Positions 29,426-42,559 of a stretch of 64,000 nucleotides of DNA are shown piece after piece. How positions within the stretch are numbered: the stretch's first letter is position 1; each line of letters opens with the position of its first letter. Made by a program: the position numbers and the translations under genes. The notes beneath the pieces were generated by a model that was not told the DNA's origin, made no database searches, and worked only from the letters and a program-made list of their open reading frames with translations. Origin of the DNA: Acanthochromis polyacanthus (lineage: Eukaryota > Chordata > Actinopteri > Pomacentridae); the NCBI RefSeq assembly GCF_021347895.1, contig NC_067121.1:29375974-29439973 (forward strand), given 5' to 3'.

Positions 29426-29744
29426 CACGTTTCTGATACTGGATGGTATGTGAGTTCTTGTACGTGACCGCAAAGCACGAAATTAACAGCATCAAGGGAT
29501 TTGTATGCCTTTAAATTCTCTTTCGTGTAAATGCTTGGCGAGTTGATTAAATATAAATAGATGTCCGGCCACTGAATATTAGGCCATTGCCTCATATCCC
29601 GTAACCACTCTTGTTGCGGCAATGAGTACGGGTCCGGTAGTTGCGTACCTGCACTAAGTGTCAAGTTGCTTAAGTAACAGGTACGATCGGCAGGTGACAG
29701 CTCATCAAGGTACGATTTCTTAACAATAACTTTCGGCTGTGCCA
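29426..29744 (-). pseudogene. Fragment of SWIM/YqaJ-type protein of a fish mobile element
   Basis: Minus-strand exon bounded by acceptor TATACAACAG (high side) and a possible GTGTGAG donor (low side). It contains WPDIYLYLINSP and LKAYKSLDAVNFVLCGHVQ, the pattern found upstream of the SWIM zinc finger in teleost and cnidarian proteins that end in a YqaJ-type nuclease. The SWIM and YqaJ parts are not found. The open frame extends both ways past the splice sites. The continuation would run into the THAP relic, so the downstream gene is missing or rearranged. Family assignment is from memory. Confidence 0.6.
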
Positions 29745-29960
29745 CTGTTGTATAAATGAAACATGCGGATGAACTTTTCACTTTCAGCACCGGGTCGCAT
29801 ACCTTGTGTTAGTAAACACTGCAAGCCATCTATAGCGCTGTGTGACGACGTATTCGTCCACTCTGCTCACCAACTAGTTCCACGTAGCCAGTTTCAGCAT
29901 AACAACAAAACGATAAAGGGCATTGAAAACCGAGGACCCCCTGTATGTACATTTTTTTAG

Positions 29961-31023
29961 GGCTTTAATACTCAGGTAAATTCACACCTTAAATACTCAC
30001 AGTAGGTTCTTCACTTCAATATTTGAATTTGTAACACCAATCTTATTTCTCTACTGAAAGGACTTTGGCTCAATAGTTGCTGTTTAATGTGCCTTAAAAA
30101 TAAAAGTAACTTGCTTGACATCTCTCCTGTGTTTTGTTAATATCAAATTATCTTAATTTGGCCTATACTTTCAGAATATACCTTTATTCCCTTATTTAGT
30201 GTTACGTAATCAAAAATGTATTTTTACTTGGCTTTATTATGAAATGAACAGACTATTCATGGTATGACATTAGGGATGACTTTCAGATTCAGATTCAGAA
30301 AACTTTATTTGTCTCCAGGGGGCAATTTCAAAGGCAGGTAGAGCAGTCAGTGCAACAATGACATAATAAGACATAGGAATAAATGACATAGTAAAGAAGC
30401 CATTGTCAAATAGGGGTTTTATTACGAAGACGCAAGAGGAGATGATGCATTAAAGATTTTTTTTTCTGAATACAGAGAAAACTTTATATCAAATATTAAT
30501 GTCTATGTTCTTAAATCATATACCCAAGTTTATTTTACCTAGTTTGGCAGACTTTCAAAAGGACTACAGCTGGAGGTAGCTTGTCAAATCTATCTGTAGC
30601 ATTAGTATGAACATCCTGACTGAAAGCTCTACATAGCCTTGTTAGCAATGCAATACTGTCATCACACCACTCTCTCCGCCTTTCCTCCTCTCTTAGAGTT
30701 CAAAGCCTTAAGTTACAACGCTAATCCTTGTGAACAGTATTTTTAACTTGCGTTGGGACAGAAAGAACAGCAATAGGATTAAAGAATCAGTGAAGAGGCT
30801 GAATCCCTAACTCATGCTGCTGATCTTCTTGCACGCCGACTGAAAAGCACGGTTGCTCTTTCTTTAGCTTTATTTCCAACATTTTTTAATTATTTTTTTT
30901 AGAGAACAGTGTTTTGCACAAATGGAGATCTTGTGGAAATTTCTTGTTTCTGTTTTTTACTGACTTTACTCAGACTCTGTACAAAGCTTTTCTGTTGGTT
31001 CGTCTTTCTAAGGAGCTGTCACA
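29961..31023. other. Region upstream of kcnv2
   Basis: Contains a short repeat remnant at 30284-30340 (TTCAGATTCAGAAAACTTTATTTG, common before fish LINE tails) and otherwise unique AT-rich DNA. A kcnv2 promoter must lie here or further left, but I see no clear TATA box; the last 100 bp before the ATG may be 5'UTR. Confidence 0.5.
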
Positions 31024-34000
31024 ATGGATAATATAAAGCCCAAGCTGAAAATGCTGAAGAAGCGTCGCTCCAGTCTTTTTGCAACCGTAAAACGGGAAGT
31101 TAGCTTTTCACAAAGCGGTGAGGAAGAGGGGCAAGAATTCCCTTTTTCACAGGACAGCTCAGTGAAACCATGGACATCTATGGACAACCTTGATGCTAGT
31201 GCTCAGCAAAGCACAAAGAAAAAAGACAAGAGAAAAGATGCACTAAATCCAAGGAAATCAAACATAGTCAACCTCAATGTGGGTGGAAAAGTCTTTCACA
31301 TCCCCAAGCATTTGGTCCTCCGATACCCAAAAACCAGGATTGGAGTCCTTGCTCTCTGTGATGATCCGGTTAAGCGTCTGACACTCTGTGACGATTACAA
31401 CGTCCACAACAACGAGTTCTTCTTTGACAGGGACCCAATGTTTTTCCATTACATTTTCCACTTCTATTGCAGTAATGTCCTGTGGGTGATGGATAGTCTT
31501 TGTCCTGTCAACTTTGAGGAGGAGATGTCATTCTGGGGGCTCAAACTGAAGGACACTCCAAGGTGTGCTGTATATACTTGAAACTTACCATGTCTATGTT
31601 TACTTTTGCTCTTTGTGTATTTCAAGCTGAATATCAAAAGTAATTCTTGTGAAATTGACAGTGAAACTCTTCTTGTCCTTCCCAGGTGTTGCCGTATTCT
31701 ATTTGAGGAGAAGGTGGACGACATCCGAGACCAACTGAAGGTCAACCAGGAGCTAATTGATGAGATTAAGCCTCATCAGGATGACGAGGGCTACAAGAAA
31801 ATGTTTCTTGGAACCTTTCGAAAGGCCCTCTGGGACTTGATGGAGAATCCCTATTCCTCACTGTCAGCCAAAACCTTTGCTGTGTTTTCCAGTCTTTTTG
31901 TGCTCATCTCTATTGTTGCCATGACATTAAATACAGTCAAAGAACTCAGGCAGTACAAATTTGGAGGTAAAACCTACATGGAGTGGATAGAGGTAGCCTC
32001 CATTCTTTTCTTCACATTGGAGTATTTTTTGCGGTTGCTCACCACATCCGACATCAAACATTTTGTGAAGAGTGCCCTCAACTTTGTCGATATAGTGGCT
32101 GTCATGCCTTACTTCATCCAGATCATTTTTGAGACGTTTTTTATAGATTCAGAGGACATAAGTGCACAGGAAGATTTGAAGACAATGGCAAGAGTCAGTA
32201 AAGTCAGCAAAGTGCTTAAGGTTGTCAAGCTGATGCGCATCTTCCGTATCCTGAAGCTTGCCCGTCACTCCACAGGCATGAGGGCGTTTGGCTTCACCAT
32301 CCGTCAGTGCTCTGAGCAGGTACAGAATATCAAAGAAGCACAGAATTCCTTATGTTCCTCACAGAAGTGTCAGAGGTAGCCCTATGTGAAAGTCACACTA
32401 GCTTAGCACATAAAAACATTTACAGAAATATTTCATGGCTATCTGAAGAAAAGTAAAGACAAAAGTTATGCCAGTTTGGGAAGTATGCATTAGAATTACA
32501 TGATAACATGATTCCACTCATATCTGTCAAGTAAAAATAAAATGGTTAGCTTAGCTTAGCATAAAGTGCAAAGCAGTCTACTTGCACTTCTACTCGAAGT
32601 TCGCTTCTTGACATGTTATATCTTAATTTGTATAAAAAGTATGTAAAAAAAACAATGATCAGAATGTATGTTTGTGATTTAAATCAAGTTTCATTTGCAG
32701 AAAAAAAACCCCTCAAACATGGCTGGGTGTAGTAACTTGTCTCCAAAGTCAACACTGCTTTCACATCCTGTGTGTTTAACAGTATAAAATTTTCTTGCAG
32801 AAAGCTTGTTGTTCCTTTGACACGTGGAGTTAAAAAACTGTCTTGTGGCCTGATGGTGGCCCTAAAATTAGGCAGATTTTTCCATCGCTGCTGTTGACAT
32901 GTCCTCTCCTGTCATGCTTTAGGTGTGCTGTCTGTTTCTATTCATCGCAATGGGCATCTTCACCTTCTCTGCTCTGATGCACTCTGTTGAGATGGATCAG
33001 CCGGGGACACCTTTCAGCAGTATACCGGATGCCTGGTGGTGGGCTGCAGTGAGTATTAGACAAACTTCAGCTTCCTGTCCAGTAAAGTTTGTGGGTTTGA
33101 ATTTTGTTTCTGTGAGGTTTAATGCAAAAGAGACAGAATATCTGACAGGACAAAACCCAGCATCTTTGTGACTTTTCCATGAACCCCATCTGCTTTCATT
33201 TCTGCTATCATTTCTTGACTGTGTTGAAAAATGTTGCAAATCAAGCAAAAATAGGCTCATGCAAACATTTTTATTGACAGTACTATGTATTTATAGAGTC
33301 CATTATAAGGCCTAATCAAAATGCTGATTAAATCCAACTTAACTTAGCATCTGAGTTGCTCAACATCTTTTCATTATTAATGGGGTAATTAATGTTTTAC
33401 AGCATTTAGAGGATGCAGTCAGCTCTTACGGCTGCCACTCGCATTCTTCCAGATCAATTAACTTGGTTTTGAACCTCAGTAAGCTGCTCTTCTTTACACT
33501 GCCGTAGAGAAGCTCAGTCGAGGCTGTGTCAGCTGATCAAGCGGTGCAGTGCATTTTGGGTGTCAGGGATTAGGCCTTCCAAGATTTTTGCTGCCTGTCG
33601 AGTCACAAAGGTGCAAAGCAGAGTCACGTTCGGGGCTATTTTTGTGTATTTACAAAGTAGTGAACTAATTATAAGGAGTGTACTCAAGGGCTTATATACA
33701 GGACTGTATAGTCCTGTTTAATGACTAAGTGGTTGGCTAAGTTGACTCTGGAGTTAATTTCTCAAGGATGAATACATATGATGATACAGAACTAAACTTA
33801 GACGGTAAATGTGTCATTATTGGGCAAGACACTAAATAAGAATCTTGTTCATGGTCTGTCTCCAACGTTTGTTTGGTTCTTTGGGTAAAACTATGTAAAT
33901 CTAACTAGGGAGCAAATCTACCAAGGTGTCTTTACATTGTGCAAACTGTGTGTTCACTCATAGCTTTTATGTATCCTCTGCACTAGAACAGACATTTCCT

Positions 34001-35403
34001 CCTGTGAGTGACATTTGTGAAAAATGCAACACTTTTTGTGGAACACTGAGGATTTCACTGCCCCATGACTGTGACCAGATGAACCCAACAAGGAACATTT
34101 ACAGCGTATAACTTATAGTTTAACATTTCTCTTGGTGTGTGAATTCAGCAAGCAAGCAAGATGGCATATTCAGTTGTATAATAGCCTGTCATACGCAGAG
34201 GTTATTCAAAGTGCTATATAGGCAAAAGTGTAAAAAAAATAATGAAATAAAGCATGCAAAAGAAACTAAATGATTAAATAAATATTAAATAAATCTGAAT
34301 TAATACAAGTTGCATAAAGTGCAAAAATTAAAGCATGCACGAGATCAACTGTACAGTAGAAAAGAAATTCTGTCTTTAAACTTGATTCATCTGCTCCAAA
34401 TGTGATGCACTTTGTAATGTGTTTCCAAAAGTGCAATATAAGTAGGAAAGTTTCTTATTATTATTATCAAAATGAGTGAATAATAGTGCAGATTAGTTTA
34501 GTAAAGTACATACAGTTTAGTTCAGACTCTACAATAACGCTGATTAATTAGAAGTAGTGGTAAAAGTAACATTCAGAATTTTGTTGCATTATTCAGTATA
34601 ACAATATTAACATCTTTTCCAAATTTCTTCGTTTTACTGTGCTCACACAGGCCTCAGGATGCCATCATCTTGGCTGTCTATGTTTCATTCAGTCCCGTTT
34701 AAGGACATGGCTTTTATTTATCTGGTGGCAGCTGTTAACTTATATTTGTCTAATCCCCTCTAATACGATGTAATGCGTCTCATTTGTGGCAAGACACAGT
34801 GACTACATTCAAGCGATCAAAAAATGTGGCTCTCCATTCCTGAAGGTCTGCTGGATCCTCTTCCAAAAGCACCAATTAATCAGTACAAAAATATTTGAAT
34901 CATTAGACCCTCAGAAGGTCATGGCCAAATAGCATTTTTGGGGTCAGGGTCAAAAGATCATGAGAACGAAAAGGAAGAAATGATGGAAAATTTGAACGTT
35001 AGTTTTGTACTATGTCCTATTTCTGGCATCTCGATCTAAGAGTTTCGAGCAGCAGCATGTAGCCTGACACTTTTTTCTCCTCTTGAAGGTGAGCATCTCC
35101 ACTGTGGGCTACGGAGACGTCGTCCCCATCTCCTATCTCGGCCGCTGTGTGGCTTTCAGCTGCATCTCCTTTGGCATCATCCTCAACGGCATGCCCATCT
35201 CCATTCTGTTCAACAAGTTCTCCGACTACTACGCCAAACTGAAGGAGCAGGAATACAACGTTTCAAACACTGAGCGCACCTTCCAGCTCAAGAAACGGCT
35301 GAGGCGTAAGTTTGACAGCTGCTTCGAACCACCAGAGGACTCCGATGACGAGATCCACTATCGGCCGAGTGGAAGGCAATATTATGACGACCAGGACGAA
35401 TGA
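31024..35403 (+). CDS. kcnv2: Voltage-gated K+ channel subfamily V member 2 (Kv8.2)
   Basis: Electrically silent subunit that joins Kv2 channels and, in vertebrate photoreceptors, shapes the outer-retina K+ current. Four exons (31024-31562, 31686-32319, 32923-33048, 35089-35403), all GT-AG, give 537 residues (human about 545). T1 domain about 79-190 with NVGG, FFDRDP and a CX20CC motif (C160, C181, C182), but the usual His is Trp154. S1 about 243-264, S2 280-299, S3 311-331. S4 carries nine basic residues at every third position from R349 to R373. S5 about 392-410, pore with TVGYGD (438-443). S6 has NGMPISIL in place of the Pro-X-Pro hinge of conducting Kv channels, as expected for silent subunits. 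[12 protein letters not shown] and the C-terminus are close to human KCNV2. Basic N-terminus (MLKKRRSS from residue 10). AATAAA candidates at 35696 and 35857. Confidence 0.95.
33049..35088 (+). other. kcnv2: kcnv2 intron 3
   Basis: 2040-bp intron splitting the pore just before the selectivity filter (AA | [10 protein letters not shown]). AT-rich, with a decayed repeat-like stretch around 34190-34460 (AAAGTGCTATATAGG). No nested gene seen. Confidence 0.7.
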
Positions 35404-38311
35404 GAGAAGCTGCCTAGTTGTGATCTCAGTAACCTAAATGGCCTTATCACCCAGGGGTCTACAGAGAATAAGACCCCCATCTGCCTGTGTGACTTAACAT
35501 AAACAATCTAAAGGGGTAAAAGGAGGCAGCAACAAGTTGAGATAAGCTCTAAGCCTCAGGTTTACAGTAGGTGCTGTTTGCATGCTATGGGTGATGATAT
35601 GATGATGGTGATGGTGATGATGATTCCTCTGTCAAATGGACAAGATGCTCACAGTGGATGGCTTGTTATCCGTTTCCAGGAATAGCATCTAGATAAATAA
35701 ATGTTTGAAGCAAGGAGGTCAAGTTGTAGCATTATCAATGAAGCAATGTTACACTTAAATCACCTTAAAGGAAGCTTGCTTTCAATGGAAGTGCTATTAA
35801 TTACCTATTTTGGACATCTACATGGTCTCTTACATTTTACTTTAAATGCTCAGAACAATAAACAGTGTAACATAAAGTTTGGCCAATACAAGCTCGTCCT
35901 GGTGGATTGTAGTCATCATATTACAATTAGGTGAAAGAAATGTATAAGCAACCTGTGATTTATTTGTATGTGCGTCTGAGAAATAAGTTCAGCATCGTCA
36001 GTGCAAAGCTCTTCCATGTGCCATGCATTCTCTGTCAGCAAAGTAATGCTCTTGCTGTTTTTTTTCCTTTTGGTTTGTTCAGTCACTCAGCATGTTCTTG
36101 AAGGCACCTAAGTAGAGCAACAAGAGCAGCAGAGGGGTGTGGCACAAGCGATCAAGAGCCACGGTGTAATTTTGCTGTCAAGGATTACCAGGATTTGCGC
36201 TTCCTGCCTGGTCAGATAAGGGTAGAAAGTCAATCATGTACTCTGCTATTTTGGTGGCACTGAGAATCTGATCAGGTGCAGAGAATCAGGTTCTATTTTA
36301 ACGGATACAGGCTGCTTTAATGGATGATGATTTGACTCTGACAGACAATATATCCCTGCAACTGGAAGGATTTTTTATTCGTAGTTATACCTGAGCAACG
36401 GTGCTTATTATTGTCATCCAGCGTCTCAGTATTTAGGAGGATCTCTGCAGGAAGAGGGAATGTTCTTGACCTTCAGATCTCAGGCCCTGCAAGCTGAGTT
36501 GAGCTGTCATTAAACCAGTTCTCGTCTGTGGCACTCGTTGTCCAGAGTTATATTAAGCAAATGTATTATCTCATCCTGGGCATATATAACAAGCCCTGCT
36601 GGCCAGTAGGGCTAAGGGTAGGTTAATTTAACTACATCTACTCAGTATTGTTCTGTTGGCTGCACCGACTTCAAATGAAAGAGAAACAACAGCGAGTTCT
36701 GATGCCAGGATCTACCACTGATGTACTGTACTGGTGATTTGTTGTGCCTCCGATCATGAAACCCCCCCGCAGTGTACAGTACACCCCCACTTCACCCATA
36801 TGAAACACAACTAGAGACAGTTGTAAAGATGTTCAGTGTAATCAAAGGTGAATCATTAGTAAAATGTTACTAATGTTTCTTTGTTTGAATTTTCTGCAAG
36901 TGAAACTGTTGGAGAACAAGATTTTTTTCCCCCAGTAGTGACAGACGGGCCCAATTTATGTTTATATTCTTCCTATAACAGTGACAATATTTTTTATTAA
37001 TGACAGTTATCATTTGTAATCTGACAGTTCTCTTGCATGAATATAATTGTCGGAACATGCAAAATGGGTAAAAAAAAAGAGGATTTGAAGACACATACTG
37101 CATTTCACAGGCTTTATTTCACTAAATTTCATTTATTCTTTCTCACAGATGAGCAAGTCTATTACACAGCTGTGGCATAAAATTGATTTTCCTTGTGCAA
37201 AAGCAGTAAAATATTTAATTACTGTATTTTTCTTATTTAAGTATAACATCACAGCAAAAATGTGCAAATACAGCACAGTCTAGAAAACATAAAGTACAAC
37301 TCTTATCATAGTTTAACACTCTCCAGATGCTTTGATAATGAAAGAAGTGAGAAAGAGTATTTTCTGGTCAATAAAATGTTTCTATTCTGCACAGCTTGCT
37401 CATACTGTCAGCACTACTAGAACAGCCGCCCACATTTCCTTTAAATAGGAGAAGAAGTTAAGAAAGTTAAAGTCTGTCTCCATTAGCAGACAGTTGCCTT
37501 ATTTGTCTGAGGGACAATGCTGCCCGTCTAATAGTATTACAGGATCAGGTAATGTGAACGATGCCAGTGGTTTCGTCAGCATCAATTAAAACTCAGGTGT
37601 ACTGAGAAACTTTGGCTGCCTCCCGTCCAGTCAGTCAGGACTGAATGGACAGGAATAGACGCAGTCAGGAGGGATATTAAGGAAAGCCTTTTAAGCCAGA
37701 CAGACGGACGGAGGGTCACATGTGGCAGCTTGACTGACGTGGCTGCACATAGAAACAACTAATATTTGGTATTTCTTGCACTCTCGGGAGACAGACCTGC
37801 AGTATTTGTACAATATTTAAGTGTATGAGCAATAGCAACTGATTTTTTGCAACTGGTGGACAGAAGAATTCATCTGTAAAGTCGACACAGATGTTATGAT
37901 TTTATGAAGTTGCTAAGACAAGCATGGTAAAAAGCAGCTGACTACAGTACTTAAAGGCTTCAAGCAAAAACTACAGCATGTATTTGGAATTTCTCTCCTT
38001 CGAGCTGTATTTGGTCACCACCAACTTAAAAGAAATATTTGCCTCTTGAGCTTCAAATGCTATGCCATCCCTTGTTGACCAGATAAGAGCCACTGACACT
38101 GTTTATCTGCTTTATGGGGCCTGTTTGTTGGCCTTTCTATGAAATCTGAAAACAGCTGCTGGCTGTCGCTGCAGATTAGGCCGATAGGAGTGGTGACACT
38201 GAGCCAAAGTACTGATGTGTTGGACTGGAAAACCAAACCAAAAATGCAAAAAAAACAAAACACAAAACAACACAACATTCCAGTTAAGATTCACTGCATA
38301 GTCGAGTGATC
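35404..38311. other. kcnv2 3'UTR and downstream intergenic DNA
   Basis: 35404 to about 35880 is probably 3'UTR, with AATAAA at 35696-35701 and 35857-35862. The rest is unique-looking DNA without exons or repeat ends that I recognise. Confidence 0.55.
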
Positions 38312-38313
38312 TA

Positions 38314-39947
<1,634 letters not shown>

Positions 39948-39998
39948 TATGTTATCTTTTCAAGTTGTACATTCGGTCATTTGATCCGCCTATATTAA

Positions 39999-40082
39999 CC
40001 TTTTGATGCACAACATGGGTCAAAAGCAACTCATATTCAATGGAAAATGGGTATTTTTTGACCCATGTTGTGCATCAAAAGG
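39999..40082. mobile_element. 84-bp TTAA MITE
   Basis: CCTTTTGATGCACAACATGG at the left and its exact inverse at the right, with TTAA at 39995-39998 and 40083-40086 and a 30-bp AT-rich centre. CCTTT ends and TTAA fit a piggyBac MITE. The perfect arms would form a strong hairpin. Confidence 0.85.
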
Positions 40083-40086
40083 TTAA

Positions 40087-41129
40087 AGGTGTCACTTAGA
40101 GAAGCTTTAAACTTAGGATTTGCATCAATAAAAACAATCAGAGCGGGAAACTGAAGCAAGCAGTTACAAAAAGCATAGCTAATATGGTGAGTGGCCCTGA
40201 TGAGGACCATAAAACATCTACATCGATGACAAATTAAAGGAATATTTAAGGCATCACTGACAGTTTGACATTTCCCATAGATTCCCTGTGGAGGAACTGG
40301 GACCTGACTAGATGGACACCTGTGGCTTCACGCTGATCTGACTGGTTTAAAAACGTAAACAAAGCAGTCAGCTTCATCACCCTCTGCAAGAACTAAAGAC
40401 TAAGTGAAGGTAAAAAGAGTAAACATGCACGGATGGTGTTTTGCTCTCAGTGCAGCAGCTGACAGCATTAACATGGTCAGTGCGCATCCGTGATATCGTC
40501 ATTAGAGGTTAAAATGCTAATCATAGCCAGAAGTGCATTTCAGACATTAACGTGCCACCTTTCATATTTTTCACCAGTGCTGGAATTATGAAAGAGTCAT
40601 CTCTGGCGTGATTACGCAAGTCCAGTCTGGCCTGAGGTGACCGTGTGTGTGAATGTTTGCGTCAGTATCCTTGACATCTTCCCCTGTCACAATCTCTTCC
40701 AATTAGCTGCCAACCTTCAAGATGTGCCGAGATAAGGTGCAAGAACAACTCACATTCAAGGAAAAGAGTTCACTTTCTATGACATGAATAATGATATTTT
40801 GACAGTTTCCAAACAAACTAGTATCTGAACTAATAAAAAAATCTATCAAGGAGGAAACTGACATTGATGCTATTTCCCCCCAAAAAATGAAAAAAATGCA
40901 ATTACAGGAAACAATTTACCACTTTTTTTCAATAAAGCATTTAAAACCAAGCTGTAGATGAGCGTCACAACAGCTGCTTTATCTCAATGAGAGCCTTGAG
41001 TCGTTGCATCATTTTCATACAGAGCTCCGGATCAGTACGTGATTTTCCCTCACCAAGGCTAAATAGACATTTTGAGGCATCTGTGGCCTCCACATGCTCG
41101 AAACCTCGCTATGCTCAACACACACCGAC
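40087..41129. other. Intergenic DNA upstream of the relaxin-family gene
   Basis: Unique-looking sequence with no exon recognised; it contains the putative upstream control region of the peptide gene. Confidence 0.5.
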
Positions 41130-41137
41130 TATATAAA
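41130..41137 (+). promoter_or_regulatory. TATA box of the relaxin-family gene
   Basis: TATATAAA lies 62 bp upstream of the ATG at 41199, in a position that would place the start site near 41160 and give a 5'UTR of about 40 nt. A compact TATA promoter suits a hormone gene. Confidence 0.75.
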
Positions 41138-41198
41138 CCCCTTCGTGTTCACTTCATAACTTACAACCTCAGACTGAGCACCGGTAACAGGTCGTACC

Positions 41199-42285
41199 AT
41201 GTCTGCTGCTAAGTGTTTGGTGTCTCTGATGGTGCTGCTGGTGGCTGCAGTGGCTGTGGTCGGTGCACAGGAGAGGATTAAGATGTGTGGACGAGAGCTG
41301 ATACGTCTGGCCGTCTCGTCCTGTGGCAACTCTCGGCTGAGGAGAAGCATCCCGGACATTGACCTCAGCCGGCATCCGGACGTCACTTTTCGCTGTGAGT
41401 ACTTCACTTTCAAGCTTGCTTAACCCTCCTGTTGTCCTCATTTATGGACATCAAAAAATGTTGTTTACTTGTCTGAAAAAAAAATCCAAAAATTCAGCAA
41501 AAATAATTCCCCAAATTTCTGAAAATTTGCAAAACCTTCAGGAAGAAAATTTCCATAATTCCTTAAAAGTTTCCCTTAAAAGTTTTATTTAAAAAAATCC
41601 CAAAAATTTGGCAAGAAAATTCTTAAATATTTTCAAAAAATGCGTAAAAATCTTCCAAAGAAATCCTAAAAATATCTAAAGTGATTACATATATATCAGT
41701 AAAACTTCTGTGTTCTTTGGGAACATTTACATAAAAATCAACCAAAATCCAGTGAATTTCGTTGAATTTTGGTTTATTTTTTGTGTGAATGTTAAGACTG
41801 TGAATGTTAAGAAATATTTTTTAACATTTCTTTTTTCCAAAAAAAAAAAGGTTGAAAATGTGGACATCAGAAGTTTCACTGTGAAAATATGTATATTTTC
41901 CTACATTTTCAAACTTTAAAACATGTCAATTTTGACCCACAGGACAACTCAAGGGATAAAAGACCCACATGTCATACAAGTGATATTTTATACATTTGTG
42001 ATGCACACAGACAGACCTGATATGAAACAATGCAGGATTTTCAGTGTTCTGTCTGAATCCCAGATGCATTACCTCCTCACAGGGGACCAGCACGCCTCCA
42101 TGGAGGAGCAGCAGGCTTTAGAGACGGCCCAGATCCCTCCACAGTCTGACGGGGAGAAGGGTGTCGCCTCCTTGGCTCCTCACTGGTTCCCCGTGTCCTC
42201 CCGGATCAGACGAGCCTCTGGGAAAATCTCTGATATCTGCTGTGAGAGAGGATGCAGCATGAAGGAGCTGATACAGTTTTGCTAA
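41199..42285 (+). CDS. insl3: Relaxin/insulin-like family peptide, probably Insl3
   Basis: Secreted two-chain hormone precursor of 132 residues. Exon 1 (41199-41394) has a signal peptide (about 1-23) and a B chain with C30 and C42 and the RELIRLAV stretch, i.e. the relaxin receptor cassette R-x-x-x-R-x-x-V. A RLRR cleavage site ends the B chain. A phase-1 intron in the C peptide, as in all relaxin genes, leads to exon 2 (42083-42285). The short C peptide ends RIRR, then comes an A chain with the CC-x3-C-x8-C pattern (C118, C119, C123, C132). The Trp usual just after the B-chain core (SRWRR) is Leu47. Family is certain; the paralogue is not. The B chain (SSCGNSRLRR) and a human chr19p link with RPS28 suggest insl3; the GCSM A-chain motif also recalls INSL5, and rln is possible. 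The intron carries a TTAA MITE. Confidence 0.85.
41424..41955. mobile_element. TTAA MITE copy C inside the relaxin-gene intron
   Basis: Starts CCCTCCTGTTGTCC after TTAA (41420-41423) and ends GACAACTCAAGGG followed by ATAA, a decayed TTAA. Same family as 17803 and 21822. It begins only 29 bp after the intron donor and makes up 532 of the 688 bp; without it the intron would be about 150 bp. Confidence 0.85.
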
Positions 42286-42531
42286 ATGCTCAACGTGCCA
42301 GACATGCAGATACAGCACGACTTGAAATGCTGTTTTTGAATTTTGATCTGCTGCTGCCGGGTTATGAGGGACTTTTCCAATGATGCACTAATTATAGGTG
42401 CTTGATGATGGATGTACACCTGTACGCAGGTTTATAGAGAAACTCAAAGTACTGTTTAGTTTGTATTAATATAAGTTATTTATCTGTTGAAAAAACTTCT
42501 GCATTGATTAGCAAACTTCAGACTTTACTGC

Positions 42532-42537
42532 AATAAA
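42532..42537 (+). terminator. Poly(A) signal of the relaxin-family gene
   Basis: AATAAA about 250 bp after the stop codon, followed by GT/T-rich sequence (TGTTCTGTGCTCTTTTC). Gives a 3'UTR of about 270 nt. Confidence 0.7.
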
Positions 42538-42559
42538 GCTTTTGAGGATCATTGCAAAA

